From positions 211,174-275,173 of the forward strand of contig NVWV01000007.1 of the NCBI GenBank assembly GCA_002746305.1: a DNA stretch of 64,000 bases. The letters run 5' to 3'. The translations under genes and the position numbers were made by a program. This document shows positions 18,785 to 29,100 of this stretch, piece after piece (positions within the stretch are counted from its first letter, which is position 1; each line of letters begins with the position of its first letter). Below the pieces are notes generated by a model. That model did not search any database, had not been told where the DNA came from, and saw nothing but the letters and a program-made list of their open reading frames with translations. Source of the DNA: Bacteroidota bacterium. Its GTDB lineage: Bacteria > Bacteroidota > Bacteroidia > NS11-12g > UBA9320.

Positions 18785-18950
18785 TTTTCCTAATCATTGA
18801 TAGAGCTTCGTTCCATTGAGCTCTTGCCCCTTTATTTCTAAATTGATCTGTTTCTGCAAGCTGTCTTACCAATTGATAAAATTGCTTTTTTACACCTCTA
18901 GTTGTTACCTCTTCGTGTATTTCGTAATATAAATTCTCCCAATTCCCCAT
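18774..18950 (-). CDS. 58-aa hypothetical protein coupled to glycosyltransferase
   Basis: A short gene fills the otherwise empty gap between two glycosyltransferases. ATG at 18950 (11 bp after the upstream gene's stop) opens 58 codons ending in TAG at 18774, overlapping the next gene's start by 11 bp. The product is acidic/basic mixed and helical: starts MGNWENLYYEIHEEV, contains KKQFYQLVRQLAETD and ends near WNEALSMIRKNEY. No signal peptide or membrane segment. The tight packing and overlap support it being real. I do not recognise the family. Confidence 0.7.
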   Translation of the reverse strand: MGNWENLYYEIHEEVTTRGVKKQFYQLVRQLAETDQFRNKGARAQWNEALSMIRKNEY

Positions 18951-18961
18951 AATATTTACTT

Positions 18962-20038
18962 TTATTTAGTTTCTAAAATTTGAATGTTCTTTAAAATAAA
19001 TCTATCCTCATTATACTGAGCCACCGCACTCCTAGCGGATTTCCTGAACGATTTGAAATAGTTGTCATTCGAAGTCCAAACTCCTATTTTATTTGCTATC
19101 TCCACGATATCATCACTGTCCAACGTAAAACCATTTACTCCATTCTCAATCACTTCTGTGACCCCTCCTACCGGTGGAACAATGGCCGGATTCCCATATG
19201 CCATACCCTCTATAATTGTTAAACCAAAGGTTTCAACCCACTCGTTGGGTTTGGAAAGATTAAGTACTACATCTGCCCATTTATAAAAAGGATGGACATT
19301 GGATTGGGTCTCAAAAATTTCAAGGTTTTCAGGTAGTTTTACCTTCTTAAAGTAATCGGCTATCTCATTTTTATTTGCATTCAGAACTAACCTAAAATTA
19401 TGGTGAGGAAGACAATTTGATAATTGAACAAACTCATTTATACCCTTGTATGTTTTCAATGAACAAACCATAAGAACATTACTCAATCCTTCTTTTTCGA
19501 TTGCATCTGCTTCAGCCTTAGACAAAAACTCATTCTCTATTGCATTGTGTAACACATGCATTTTTTTATTTGAGAAAGACTCTTGATCTGCTAAGTAGTT
19601 CGAGACATACACAATATCCGTTGCACACCATTCCACAATTCCAAAAAGAAATGACTTGAGGATAGCTGGTTTCATTGACGTTTCATGGATATGATAAATC
19701 ACCCGATTCCCTTTCAACTTACCAGCTACTGCTGCCCCAAATGGGAGTACTGTATTAACATATATGATATCGGTATTCTCCGTATTTTTCAAAATCTTAA
19801 CACATAGGATTATTTGGCTTACCATAAGATTTACAAAACGAATTACTGGATTTGCTGCAAACCTATAATTGAAAAAAGAGTACTTCACATCTGGCAAATC
19901 TGAGAGAAAGCCTTCTCTTCCAGCACAGGTATAAAGCTGGGTTGTTATTCCATGCTTATTCCACCCTTTAAGTAACTGCATTAGCACCTTTGGGCTACCA
20001 CTATAATCATTGAATAAATGTGTCGCTATTATTTTCAT
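18962..20038 (-). CDS. Glycosyltransferase family 4
   Basis: About 358 aa from the ATG at 20038, preferred over an in-frame start 63 bp upstream because the conserved N-terminus MKIIATHLFNDYSGSPKVL begins there and an AGGA-like sequence precedes it. The donor-binding half has NVLMVCSLKTYKGINEFVQL and the motif EWVETFGLTIIEGMAYGNPAIVP. A GT-B retaining transferase of the exopolysaccharide locus; its sugar donor and acceptor cannot be read. It is separated from the next upstream gene by a terminator hairpin, so it may begin a new transcription unit. Confidence 0.9.
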   Translation of the reverse strand: MKIIATHLFNDYSGSPKVLMQLLKGWNKHGITTQLYTCAGREGFLSDLPDVKYSFFNYRFAANPVIRFVNLMVSQIILCVKILKNTENTDIIYVNTVLPFGAAVAGKLKGNRVIYHIHETSMKPAILKSFLFGIVEWCATDIVYVSNYLADQESFSNKKMHVLHNAIENEFLSKAEADAIEKEGLSNVLMVCSLKTYKGINEFVQLSNCLPHHNFRLVLNANKNEIADYFKKVKLPENLEIFETQSNVHPFYKWADVVLNLSKPNEWVETFGLTIIEGMAYGNPAIVPPVGGVTEVIENGVNGFTLDSDDIVEIANKIGVWTSNDNYFKSFRKSARSAVAQYNEDRFILKNIQILETK

Positions 20039-20191
20039 TGGAGTCCTTTGATATATATGCAATTGTTTAATTTTTATAATACAAAGTTGGTACTGATCCA
20101 TGCGGTATTTTAAACTTGTAGTGGGGTGAACATGATTGGAAGTTAAACGGTTGTTTTTTGAGGTTGAACAACTAAATGATAATTCGATTAC

Positions 20192-20220
20192 AAAAAAACA
20201 CCCATTGATATGGGTGTTTT
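20192..20220 (-). terminator. Rho-independent terminator-like hairpin
   Basis: A 10-bp perfect inverted repeat, AAAACACCCA (20195-20204) and TGGGTGTTTT (20211-20220), with a 6-nt loop. Read on the minus strand, the stem is followed by a T-run. It lies 64 bp after the stop of the glycosyltransferase gene at 20284 and would split the polysaccharide locus transcriptionally. Confidence 0.75.
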
Positions 20221-20283
20221 AAACAGGCAATTAACTAAAATTAAGATGAAAATTCTTCAACCCTTTTAGCAAAAGGAATAGAA

Positions 20284-21513
20284 CTATAAGGTTCTATATA
20301 TATTATCTAGCCACTCTCCTCTTCTATCCCAATGAAATGTCTCCTCAAAATGTGTTCTAGCATTTTTTCGCATTTGCATGTGGTTCTTAGGATGATGGTA
20401 TAGTTTCTTCAAAGCAATTGCCAGCTCAAAAATGGTTGTCTCATAATCCTGTTCCTTTATAGCAAAACCACATGACGAATTCACAAATTCTCCAGGACCA
20501 CAATTACCTAAACAGATTATTGGTAGAGCAAAGGATAAGGCTTCAGCTACAACCATACCTGCACCTTCGTGACTTGGGAATAAAAAAACATCCGAAGACT
20601 TCATCATCTTCATAAGTTCAGAGCGTTCTACCCAATTAATAATCTCCACTCTGTCAATTATGCCGTTATCCTTAATCAAATTCAATAAATACTTTTCCTC
20701 TGGACCACTACCTACTAAAGTGAGTTTAACCTTTTCTTGTGCTTCTTTGGATAGACTTCTCACAAATCTTGCAAAGGATAAAATAGTTAAATCAAAGCCC
20801 TTGAGAGGTACAAACCTACCTGCCGATATTATATGAAAACTATCTTTAAAATTATCGATTTCATAGCCAAAATCTTGAGTTGCAATAGACGGCCGAACCA
20901 TATATTTACCCGGTTTTAACTTAATTTTACTGCTTACACTACTGTTCATTGCATAGATGAAATCTGCTTTTTTTACAGTTTGTTTCAATGCTGGTGAGAA
21001 TTTCCAGAAATAGTTTTTAACCATCCAAGTGAGTCTATCTTTCAACCAATAACGTATGGAAAAAGGAGCTAAGTACTGAGCAGGAATAAGTGGATGATGT
21101 CCAATCGGGCCCCATACAAAGGGCTTCCCCAGTTTCCATAAGTAACTAGGAGTCCAATCATTTGGGAAAGCTACATTGTGTGCTATATCAAATTTTAAAC
21201 CCCGTTTTTTTACAAACTTAGGTATCGCCTTTTGCCACATCCAATAATATAACATTGCTCCTCGACTTCCTTGTTTCCAAAAACGGGTCCAGTACGGAGT
21301 ATCAAAATACACAAAATCTATATTGTCAAATATTACATCTGGATTAGCCATTATATGAGCATCTATAGCTTCTTGGTTATTCTCCCTTGTGATACAAATG
21401 ACCTTATTAAATCGTGCTATTTGACGGATAAAGTTCCACCCTAAGGCGTCTTCAGATCCCTTTGTAGGATGAACTGCATATGTTGTCGCTAGTATGGTCT
21501 TTACTCCTTTCAT
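20284..21513 (-). CDS. Glycosyltransferase family 4
   Basis: A 409-aa GT-B transferase. The N-terminus KTILATTYAVHPTKGSEDALGWNFIRQIAR is the glycine/serine acceptor loop seen in related enzymes. The C-terminal half has ISAGRFVPLKGFDLTILSF and HEGAGMVVAEALSFALPIICL, the E-x7-E donor motif. No membrane segments. Part of the exopolysaccharide assembly set; specificity unknown. A hairpin terminator follows it. Confidence 0.92.
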   Translation of the reverse strand: MKGVKTILATTYAVHPTKGSEDALGWNFIRQIARFNKVICITRENNQEAIDAHIMANPDVIFDNIDFVYFDTPYWTRFWKQGSRGAMLYYWMWQKAIPKFVKKRGLKFDIAHNVAFPNDWTPSYLWKLGKPFVWGPIGHHPLIPAQYLAPFSIRYWLKDRLTWMVKNYFWKFSPALKQTVKKADFIYAMNSSVSSKIKLKPGKYMVRPSIATQDFGYEIDNFKDSFHIISAGRFVPLKGFDLTILSFARFVRSLSKEAQEKVKLTLVGSGPEEKYLLNLIKDNGIIDRVEIINWVERSELMKMMKSSDVFLFPSHEGAGMVVAEALSFALPIICLGNCGPGEFVNSSCGFAIKEQDYETTIFELAIALKKLYHHPKNHMQMRKNARTHFEETFHWDRRGEWLDNIYRTL

Positions 21514-21628
21514 AATTAATAGTACAAAGGAAGATGTGTATTAACCTCATCTATCCGTTTGTCGCTGGATGAATCTTTTGTCAAGTTCAAACGTCATATT
21601 CTGACGATTCATAAACGACTAGTCATTT

Positions 21629-22897
21629 TTAACCAAATGATATGTCTGGCCTCCTCCTTTTCAAAAACAATTGCTGTACTTTGGTAAGTCTATCAGGTTT
21701 AGAAAAAGTGATGGAGAAGATTAAAAAATGATAAAACAAAATTCCGAAGTTAGCTTCTCCAAAAATGCCAAACTCTGTCATGGAGTTAATCATTACTGGT
21801 ATAAGAATTCCTAACAACATTAATTTTTTTTCTTCTAACTGTTTGGTAAAACCTCGGATTGTAAAAAACATCTGAAAGAGTACTATTGTAAACCCCACAA
21901 ATCCCAAATTCATAAGTACCTGTAGAAATGTGTTGTGTGTCATATGGCCTGCATACGTATGCACACTCTCAAAGTGATCATGATAATCAATCCGCATAAA
22001 ACCAAAACCAAAAAGGGGCTCACGGGGCAATCCTTCTGCAATTAATGCTTTCCAAAAAGGCAAACGACCAGTCATCGAAAGTATGTCTTCTAGACCTCCA
22101 CTTCTCAATACTAAAGTTTGAATCACTATCGGAATAATAGCTGCTATTGCAACGTAAACTGCTAGTTTCAGTTTCGTACTATTACTTCTTCTAACATGAA
22201 AAAAAACTATAAGCAAAACTCCAACCAAGCTGGATCGGGATTTGGTAAGCACAAGTGCCCAAAGAATAATGACCACTTTTATGATAGTCCAGATTTTTTT
22301 TGGCTTACGGTACAAATCAAAAATAAGACAGGACAGACCCAAACCCGCTAGCATTCCGAGTTCATTTGGATTCATAATGTATCCACCTAGTCTGAAGTCG
22401 GCACCCCCTTCTACAGCCCTAAAAAAAACATCATGATCAATATACATTCCTATAATGAATATCAGAATCAAACCAAATACGGTGTTACCCATGGTATTAT
22501 AAAATCGGATATGATGATTTGGGAAATATTCATCTAAAAGCATATAACACTTCATAAAATAAAACGCGAAAACGAAACTCTCCAAAGTCATCACCCACTG
22601 TAAAGAGCTGTAACCAGGATCTGTACTCCACATGATAGAAGCAAGGCCTAATAGCAGGTAACCAACATAAAAAATTGGAGCCCATATATGGCTCCAATTG
22701 AATGACCTAATTGCTCCATAATTGACTATTTTTTGATGAACAAAGTATATGGCTACTGTCATTCCAATTCGGGTAACCACCTTGATAACTCTAGTGATAA
22801 CTATATTCTCACTCCACGTAAAAAAACCGGCTACCATGATAAATAATACAATTAGTAAAAGGGAATCAACCCTCTTTAAAAACTTGCTATGATCCAT
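21629..22897 (-). CDS. O-antigen ligase/Wzy-like polysaccharide polymerase
   Basis: A 422-aa polytopic protein with about ten to twelve hydrophobic helices. The Wzy_C/O-antigen ligase signature is visible: VLTKSRSSLVGVLLIVFFHVRR, then a large periplasmic loop with PLFGFGFMRIDYHDHFESVHTYAGHMTHNTFLQ, which carries the functionally important arginine and histidines. It presumably polymerises or ligates lipid-linked repeat units delivered by the flippase at 33815. It shares a base with the acyltransferase gene at 22897. Confidence 0.88.
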   Translation of the reverse strand: MDHSKFLKRVDSLLLIVLFIMVAGFFTWSENIVITRVIKVVTRIGMTVAIYFVHQKIVNYGAIRSFNWSHIWAPIFYVGYLLLGLASIMWSTDPGYSSLQWVMTLESFVFAFYFMKCYMLLDEYFPNHHIRFYNTMGNTVFGLILIFIIGMYIDHDVFFRAVEGGADFRLGGYIMNPNELGMLAGLGLSCLIFDLYRKPKKIWTIIKVVIILWALVLTKSRSSLVGVLLIVFFHVRRSNSTKLKLAVYVAIAAIIPIVIQTLVLRSGGLEDILSMTGRLPFWKALIAEGLPREPLFGFGFMRIDYHDHFESVHTYAGHMTHNTFLQVLMNLGFVGFTIVLFQMFFTIRGFTKQLEEKKLMLLGILIPVMINSMTEFGIFGEANFGILFYHFLIFSITFSKPDRLTKVQQLFLKRRRPDISFG

Positions 22898-23586
22898 TAC
22901 ACTCTTGTTTTTAGGAGTTTAGCTGGCAAACCGCCTATCACAGAATTTGCAGGGAATGATTTTGTCACAACGGCTCCTGCTGCAATAACACATCCATCCC
23001 CAATAGTTACTCCATCCAGAATAGTCACTTTACTTCCCATCCAACAATTAGCCCCGATTTTAATGCCATGCCTGTTGACTCCTTGTAAACGGATGGGTAA
23101 ATTAACATCTCCATAGTTATGATTTTCAGGATGACAGCTTAGGTATTGACCTATGATACAATCATCTCCTATTTCTAGACCTCCAGCACCACCTAAATAC
23201 GCAAATTCACCAATCCCTACATTGTTTCCGATCTTAATGCCATAACCTATAGCATTTAACGATGTACTCACAATCACTTTACTATATGAACCAATTCCTA
23301 CGTTTTTGCCAATCTTAATACCCTCTCTTCCCAATCCACTAAATGTTACATAATCTCCAAGTTTCAAAAACTTACCAAATCTAATCCTGGATACAGCTAT
23401 GAACTTTACACCTTTGCCCCTTAGCATAAACTTGGGGTTCTTGCCTTTAAGTAACATTCTAGAACCTCTTATTAAACCCAGTAATTGAATACTTAAAAAC
23501 TCCAATAAAATTCTATTATCTACTGCCGTATCAAATTGAAAACTTGGGTTTCGTAACTTTACGATATATTGAATAATTGATCTCAT
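22897..23586 (-). CDS. Left-handed beta-helix (hexapeptide) acyltransferase, WcaF/CysE type
   Basis: A 229-aa protein with repeated hexapeptides ([LIV]-G-x-x-x-x), for example IKIGKNVGIGSYSKVIV, IKIGNNVGIGEFAYLGG and LEIGDDCIIGQY, ending with the family C-terminus VTILDGVTIGDGCVIAAGAVVTKSFPANSVIGGLPAKLLK. The likely active-site histidines lie in CHPENHNYGD. It should O- or N-acylate a sugar of the polysaccharide. It is joined by one-base overlaps to genes on both sides, indicating tight operon structure. Confidence 0.92.
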   Translation of the reverse strand: MRSIIQYIVKLRNPSFQFDTAVDNRILLEFLSIQLLGLIRGSRMLLKGKNPKFMLRGKGVKFIAVSRIRFGKFLKLGDYVTFSGLGREGIKIGKNVGIGSYSKVIVSTSLNAIGYGIKIGNNVGIGEFAYLGGAGGLEIGDDCIIGQYLSCHPENHNYGDVNLPIRLQGVNRHGIKIGANCWMGSKVTILDGVTIGDGCVIAAGAVVTKSFPANSVIGGLPAKLLKTRV

Positions 23587-25961
23587 TAAGCAGCTTGTAT
23601 TTTAACTTCATCCATTATTACATTCACCGTAACATCAAGGTCAACATTTTTGACTGGTAAATACTTGCTATCCATACCTTCCTCATTCAACTTTTTGAAT
23701 AACTGCAAATATTTGCGGGTAAGTGTCGTTATGGTCTCAGCATCCAGCTCTTGTTTTCGTGCTAAAATTGTATCTACATCTGCGTACAAGAAGAAGTTAA
23801 GATGTGGCTTCATAATTAGTTTGTACCCCAATTTCATTAGCCAAGTTGGAAGAGTGATATTACTTCTACGGCTATCATTGATAAAGTCAAAGTAGTATCT
23901 ATCATATAGCACCACTTTCCCTCTCATTACATATTTACCATATACGTAAAACTGTCCAATAAGGTAATCTGTGTAGTAGTATCCAAATCGCAAAAGTGAA
24001 GATATTGTACTTTTGTTTTCTCCTTGCCTAGGAAGTCTTTCTTCAGCCTTTTGCTCTGCAACAGCCTTACCAAGAGTCCATGCACTGATAATTGGAAGCA
24101 AAGATGGACGATGTCGTAATACCACTACTGATTTTCTAAGTTGCTTATCAATACGATGTTTTGTAATTTCTATTAATGTTGACTTTCCAGCCCCATCTAC
24201 ACCACTAAAAGTAACAATAAAACCGCGTGGACCTATGAGATCTTTGAGTGTATCAATTAGATAGTTTATTGAGTTTATCAAGAAAAAGAAACCTTGGTTC
24301 ACTTTCTTTTTTCTAAGCATTGATTTAAGACTTTTTTGTATTGCAATCGGATTTGAACCATTAACCATTTTCCTTGTTTCCAACTCGAATGACTTGCTTC
24401 TATAGGCTACCGGAACTGGAGCTTTATTCAAAGCATAAAAGTGATTCACATACTCAGCTTCTGTCAAGCAACATGGTTGTTTTACACCAAACACATTAAC
24501 ACTTGATTTTGCCAAGAGTCTATCTATATCATAAATCACCAAGTTCTTTCGCTTTAGCCGCCAGATACAGTCTATGCTTAGAAGCTCTGAATTATTTAAA
24601 ACCAACTGAATATTCTTCATAAATGAGAGATTTTTAATCCGAGCTACTTTAACCAAGCAATGTCTTTCCAGAAACTCGATTAATGCCTTGGCATTACTAG
24701 GGTTTGTACAAAAATCCACATCACTCATAGAGCTTATTTGTTCCGGTAAATAACCTTTGAATTTAAGAACCACGTACTCCGTGTTTTGCATAAAGTCAAA
24801 CACATCCATGAGCACTAATTTTCGAGATTCGTTTGTATCTTCTAGAACCCAACTAATTGCCTCATTCCACGTCTGAAGCAACCAATTGACTTGAGTATGC
24901 CACTCTTGTTGCTTGCTGTATACATTTAAATAATACGTTGAATTAACCAGCAAGTAGAGCTTCAAATAGTATTTGGTCTTTTCTTTATCACCTCCAAAAA
25001 TAGTGGGGCAAATGACCTCCATTATTTCCTTACTTATGGTCTTCCACGAATCGTGATTAACCAATATTCCATTCTGAATAACAAAGTGAAATACATCATA
25101 ACCTTTGGGCATTTGACCCCTCATCATTTCCAGATCGTATAATGACAATTTACTTTCTGTCACAAAACAATTCCATGGAGTAAAGTCCCCATGAGCGATA
25201 CTAGTATGCACCTTCTCTTGATCGCTCAGAGAACTAATAAGCCAATGCAATTTACGTTTCATAGCTTGTGGAAGTCTAGGATCACAATACACATTAAGCT
25301 CCTTGTAGTCATTCAACATTCTATTATAAAATTCGGTATCACAGAGTAAGATTTCTTCTGTAGTCCGTTGTGATAGTTCTTGAAGTGCTCTAAAATGTTT
25401 AGCCTCTAAGGCCGATACTCTTCTACCTTCACTCACCTCACTTAGCTGAAGATAGTCTTTAGAGAAGGACAATATTTTTGGCAACTCAACATGGAGCAAA
25501 GTATCTTTCTCAAATCGTTGAATTGAGTTCTTTTCATTTTCGAGGAGTTCATATGAATTATCCCCAAATGCCACTTTAGTAAATGAAAATTGGTTCGAAA
25601 AATTGAATGCCGCAATTATCAATTTCCTATTGGGGCCTTTTGTTCCCGTGAACAATGCCCACTCTCGAGAGCTATCAATATTGAATGCTGTTGGGAAAAA
25701 ATCAAAACTGGCTTTGGTCTTTTTTGCAAGTAATCTTTGTAACCTAAAAACAAATAATAGTTTCACAACTACTGCAAAGACTTGAGCTCTAAATGACGTT
25801 GCATTATAAAACTTAAGGAATACTGGTTTCTTATTCGTTGCTGGCCAAATCCATCTAATGGATTCATCTTGATTACATAAATAATAAAACGCTCTTTCCT
25901 CGGTATGGCCTATACTTATAGCATCTATCCAAGCTTGTACTGTTGTTTCTTTTATATTCAT
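23586..25961 (-). CDS. Three-domain fusion: phosphotransferase-like, nucleotidyltransferase-like and thymidylate-kinase-like
   Basis: A 791-aa cytosolic protein. Residues about 1-370 resemble aminoglycoside/choline kinases, with the catalytic HGDFTPWN (257-264) and the metal-binding acidic motif YDLEMM (275-280). Residues about 385-545 look like a nucleotidyltransferase: a two-aspartate SDVDF (413-417) after a YVVLKFKGYLPEQ strand. Residues about 575-791 form a thymidylate-kinase-like P-loop domain: FSGVDGAGKST (585-595), then VVVLRHRP and the LID-like YDRYYFDFINDSRR. It sits inside the exopolysaccharide locus with one-base overlap to the acyltransferase. Phosphorylation of a sugar, polyol or lipid head group for the polymer is inference. 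Confidence 0.8.
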   Translation of the reverse strand: MNIKETTVQAWIDAISIGHTEERAFYYLCNQDESIRWIWPATNKKPVFLKFYNATSFRAQVFAVVVKLLFVFRLQRLLAKKTKASFDFFPTAFNIDSSREWALFTGTKGPNRKLIIAAFNFSNQFSFTKVAFGDNSYELLENEKNSIQRFEKDTLLHVELPKILSFSKDYLQLSEVSEGRRVSALEAKHFRALQELSQRTTEEILLCDTEFYNRMLNDYKELNVYCDPRLPQAMKRKLHWLISSLSDQEKVHTSIAHGDFTPWNCFVTESKLSLYDLEMMRGQMPKGYDVFHFVIQNGILVNHDSWKTISKEIMEVICPTIFGGDKEKTKYYLKLYLLVNSTYYLNVYSKQQEWHTQVNWLLQTWNEAISWVLEDTNESRKLVLMDVFDFMQNTEYVVLKFKGYLPEQISSMSDVDFCTNPSNAKALIEFLERHCLVKVARIKNLSFMKNIQLVLNNSELLSIDCIWRLKRKNLVIYDIDRLLAKSSVNVFGVKQPCCLTEAEYVNHFYALNKAPVPVAYRSKSFELETRKMVNGSNPIAIQKSLKSMLRKKKVNQGFFFLINSINYLIDTLKDLIGPRGFIVTFSGVDGAGKSTLIEITKHRIDKQLRKSVVVLRHRPSLLPIISAWTLGKAVAEQKAEERLPRQGENKSTISSLLRFGYYYTDYLIGQFYVYGKYVMRGKVVLYDRYYFDFINDSRRSNITLPTWLMKLGYKLIMKPHLNFFLYADVDTILARKQELDAETITTLTRKYLQLFKKLNEEGMDSKYLPVKNVDLDVTVNVIMDEVKIQAA

Positions 25962-26152
25962 AACTGTGCATTAGATTTAATCATTTACTTATAAAACTAT
26001 ACTTCAAATATGGCAAGGGTATTCGAGCATTTATGATTAAAGAGGTGGGGTGAAAAGCTCTAACGGTGAGTGGTAGAATTAAGAAGATGAGTGGAAAGCA
26101 GATAATTACAAAAACCACTAAAAGTGACTCTTGAAAAGAGCCATAAGCCTAC

Positions 26153-29100
26153 CTAGTATTTCACAACTTTTTCGTGAAAAAGCTCTCCTTCTACTGAGTG
26201 AATCCTAAAGACATAGGTTCCTTGCGATAACTCAGAAATATTAACAGACACTTTCGATTGATTGGGCTGTAAGTCATTTAACTTAACACCCTGTACATTA
26301 AACACCTCTATCCTAGCAATTTCAATAGGCCTTTTGTCAATGCTAATCAGAATAATAGTCACATCCTTCAAAGTGGGGTTAGGGTAAATAATAGCTTTGT
26401 TCCCTTTTAGCTTTAATGCACTCAAACCAACCATTGCCGGTGCATCATTGGTTTCAATGTATGGATTTCTATCAAACTGAATAAGTGCCCAATTGTGGAC
26501 TAAAGTATAAGGAGATATATTAATTCTTGGAGAAACAGAAAAAGCTACAAAGCCATTACTATTTTCTTCATCGGAAGCTGAATCTGGGAGCTCTATATTC
26601 TCATTCACCCAAGTAACCACACCATTTACAATAGAAACCATGAATTCATGAGAAGCACTTTCAATTTGAAAAGTTGACCAATCCAATAAAGGTGAAAGTG
26701 TATCTATTATTTCCACCCTTCTTGCTGCATAATTTCCTAAATTCTGGAACCTGATTTTATAGTTTAGCACCTCAGCATTTCCTGCTTGATTCTTATTCTT
26801 TTCAGTATTATTTGAGATAAATACTAACTTATCATTCGGATCTATGGATCCTACTATTAAATCAGAAACACTTGCAGTATTATTCAACGTATCACATTCA
26901 CTCCCTGAATAAAAAACCTTAGCAAGTACCTCAATTGTGTCATTTAAACTACTACTCACATCTACTGAATCTTTAAGATATAGAATTGTATCCGACAGGG
27001 CACTGATAACCCCTACATTAAAAGTATACGTTCTTAGGTTTCCAATTAAACTAACGCTTGAATATGTTGTATCGATAAGATGGACTGAGGAAGTCATTGT
27101 TAACTCCACGGTAACGGTACTTGAAGATGCATATGCACCTTCATTTGTGACACGAACATTTAAATCGTTTAACAATCCTCTTCGCATAGCAGTAGTTCCT
27201 AAATAGATCGTTAGGTCTGGCGAACTACAGGTTGTTGAGTTCCCAAAATTGTTCCCACAATATTCTGATTGGGTTGCATTATTTATGGTTAAACTAAAAC
27301 TACCATTACTTGCAGGACTCGTCTGACTCCAAAGTGAATCTGCGTTTAACGTTAGTAAATATGACCCGTCTGCTAAATAAAACTGATACCCTCCATTTTC
27401 GCCAGTAAACACTTGAAAATTGCCTGGAGTAACGGTGATACTCCGGTTGGAAATTCCGAGTTCGGATGAGTCCTGAACCCCATTACTGTTTGCATCATGA
27501 TATACCACCCCACAGACTGTACTTCCACATTGTTCTGTAATAGTATTAAGTGCATTTATAGTTCCACTTGCAAGAGCCGTTACTATACCAGAAGGCCAGA
27601 ATATTATAATACTGTCCACTGAAGTTGCGTCTCCTAATCCGAACAATATTTTAGATGAATTTTGACCTCCTAGTGCGGAATTCTGAGTCGCAACGTCTTT
27701 GGTTTGCCATAGCGAAACGCCATAAATAGTGCTTTTTACTTTTATTAATGCTCCAATACCCTTGCTATTTGAGTTACACCCATCCAACTCAATTACGATA
27801 TGATTGGTACATGACCCTTTGGCATTTACAAAAAAGTCGTTTGCATTATCTCCTCTATTGGCTACAACTAAATCATAGTCTCCGTCATTATCATAGTCTG
27901 ACCATGCAGTACCATATGAATCTGAATTTTCTTGTGTTATCGCATTGGTAATTTTGGTGAATGTTCTGTTTCCATTGTTTCTAAAAAGAAAATTGAACTC
28001 ATTGTTATCATTTGCCACCATTAGATCCAAGTACCCATCATTATCGTAATCTATCCACGATGCACCATGTGAGTTTGAAATATTGGATGTAATTACTGAA
28101 TTGATGATTTTGGTAAACGTACCATCTCCATCATTTTCATAAAAGAAATTAGCTTCTGTAAATCTAGAGTTCGTCACGAAAAGGTCCAAATCCCCATCAT
28201 TGTCATAGTCTCCCCAAGTTCCCCCAACGGAAGTGCCTCCATCTGAAACTATCGCTCCTGTAAAAACTTCTTTTAGCACACCATACTCGTTTCTAAATAG
28301 TTGGTTGTTTTCTCCCTTCGTATTTGCAATAAACAAGTCTGGATCTCCGTCATTATCATAATCACCCCAAGCTACTCCCACTGCAGATGTTGCCGACAAT
28401 CCCACATCGCTAATTTTATCTTCTGTAAACCCACCGGTACCATCTCCTAAAAATAGGAAATTAAAATGAGTAGGATGAAAATCACTAACAACAAGGTCAA
28501 GATTCCCGTCCCTGTTATAATCTACCCAAGCAGCGGCATGTGAGTACATTCCTTTATCTACTATTGGACTATTGGTAACCGAAGTAAATGTCCCATTGCC
28601 ATTATTGTGATATAATTTATTTTCTGAATTGATATTGTTTGCGACAAATAAATCAATATAACCATCGTTATCATAGTCTCCCCAAGTGCCTGCAATAGAT
28701 CCTCCTAAATCTGTCACTATATTTCCAGAGGTAAGCTTACTGAAGGTGCCATCTCCATTATTATGGTACAAAATACTCGGTTTAGTAATATCGTTAATCG
28801 GGACAAACAAATCATCGTAACCATCATTATCATAGTCTCCCCAAGAGGCACTCCAGCTGTCTCCAATATCCAGATTTATCCCAGTGGTCCCATCTTTTTC
28901 AAACTTAGAATTTAAGTCCACTGCGAAGTTCATGGTTGGCAACGTATCACCACATGCATTTCCCCCTTCCAATTGAATTTGGAGGTAATCCCCCGGTTGA
29001 AAATTTATTCCCGTCTCTGCTGTAAACTGTAGTTTGAAATTGTTATTTGGAATCCCCAAAACTCCCGGGATGCCATTTGTAGCATACGTGCTTTCATAGT

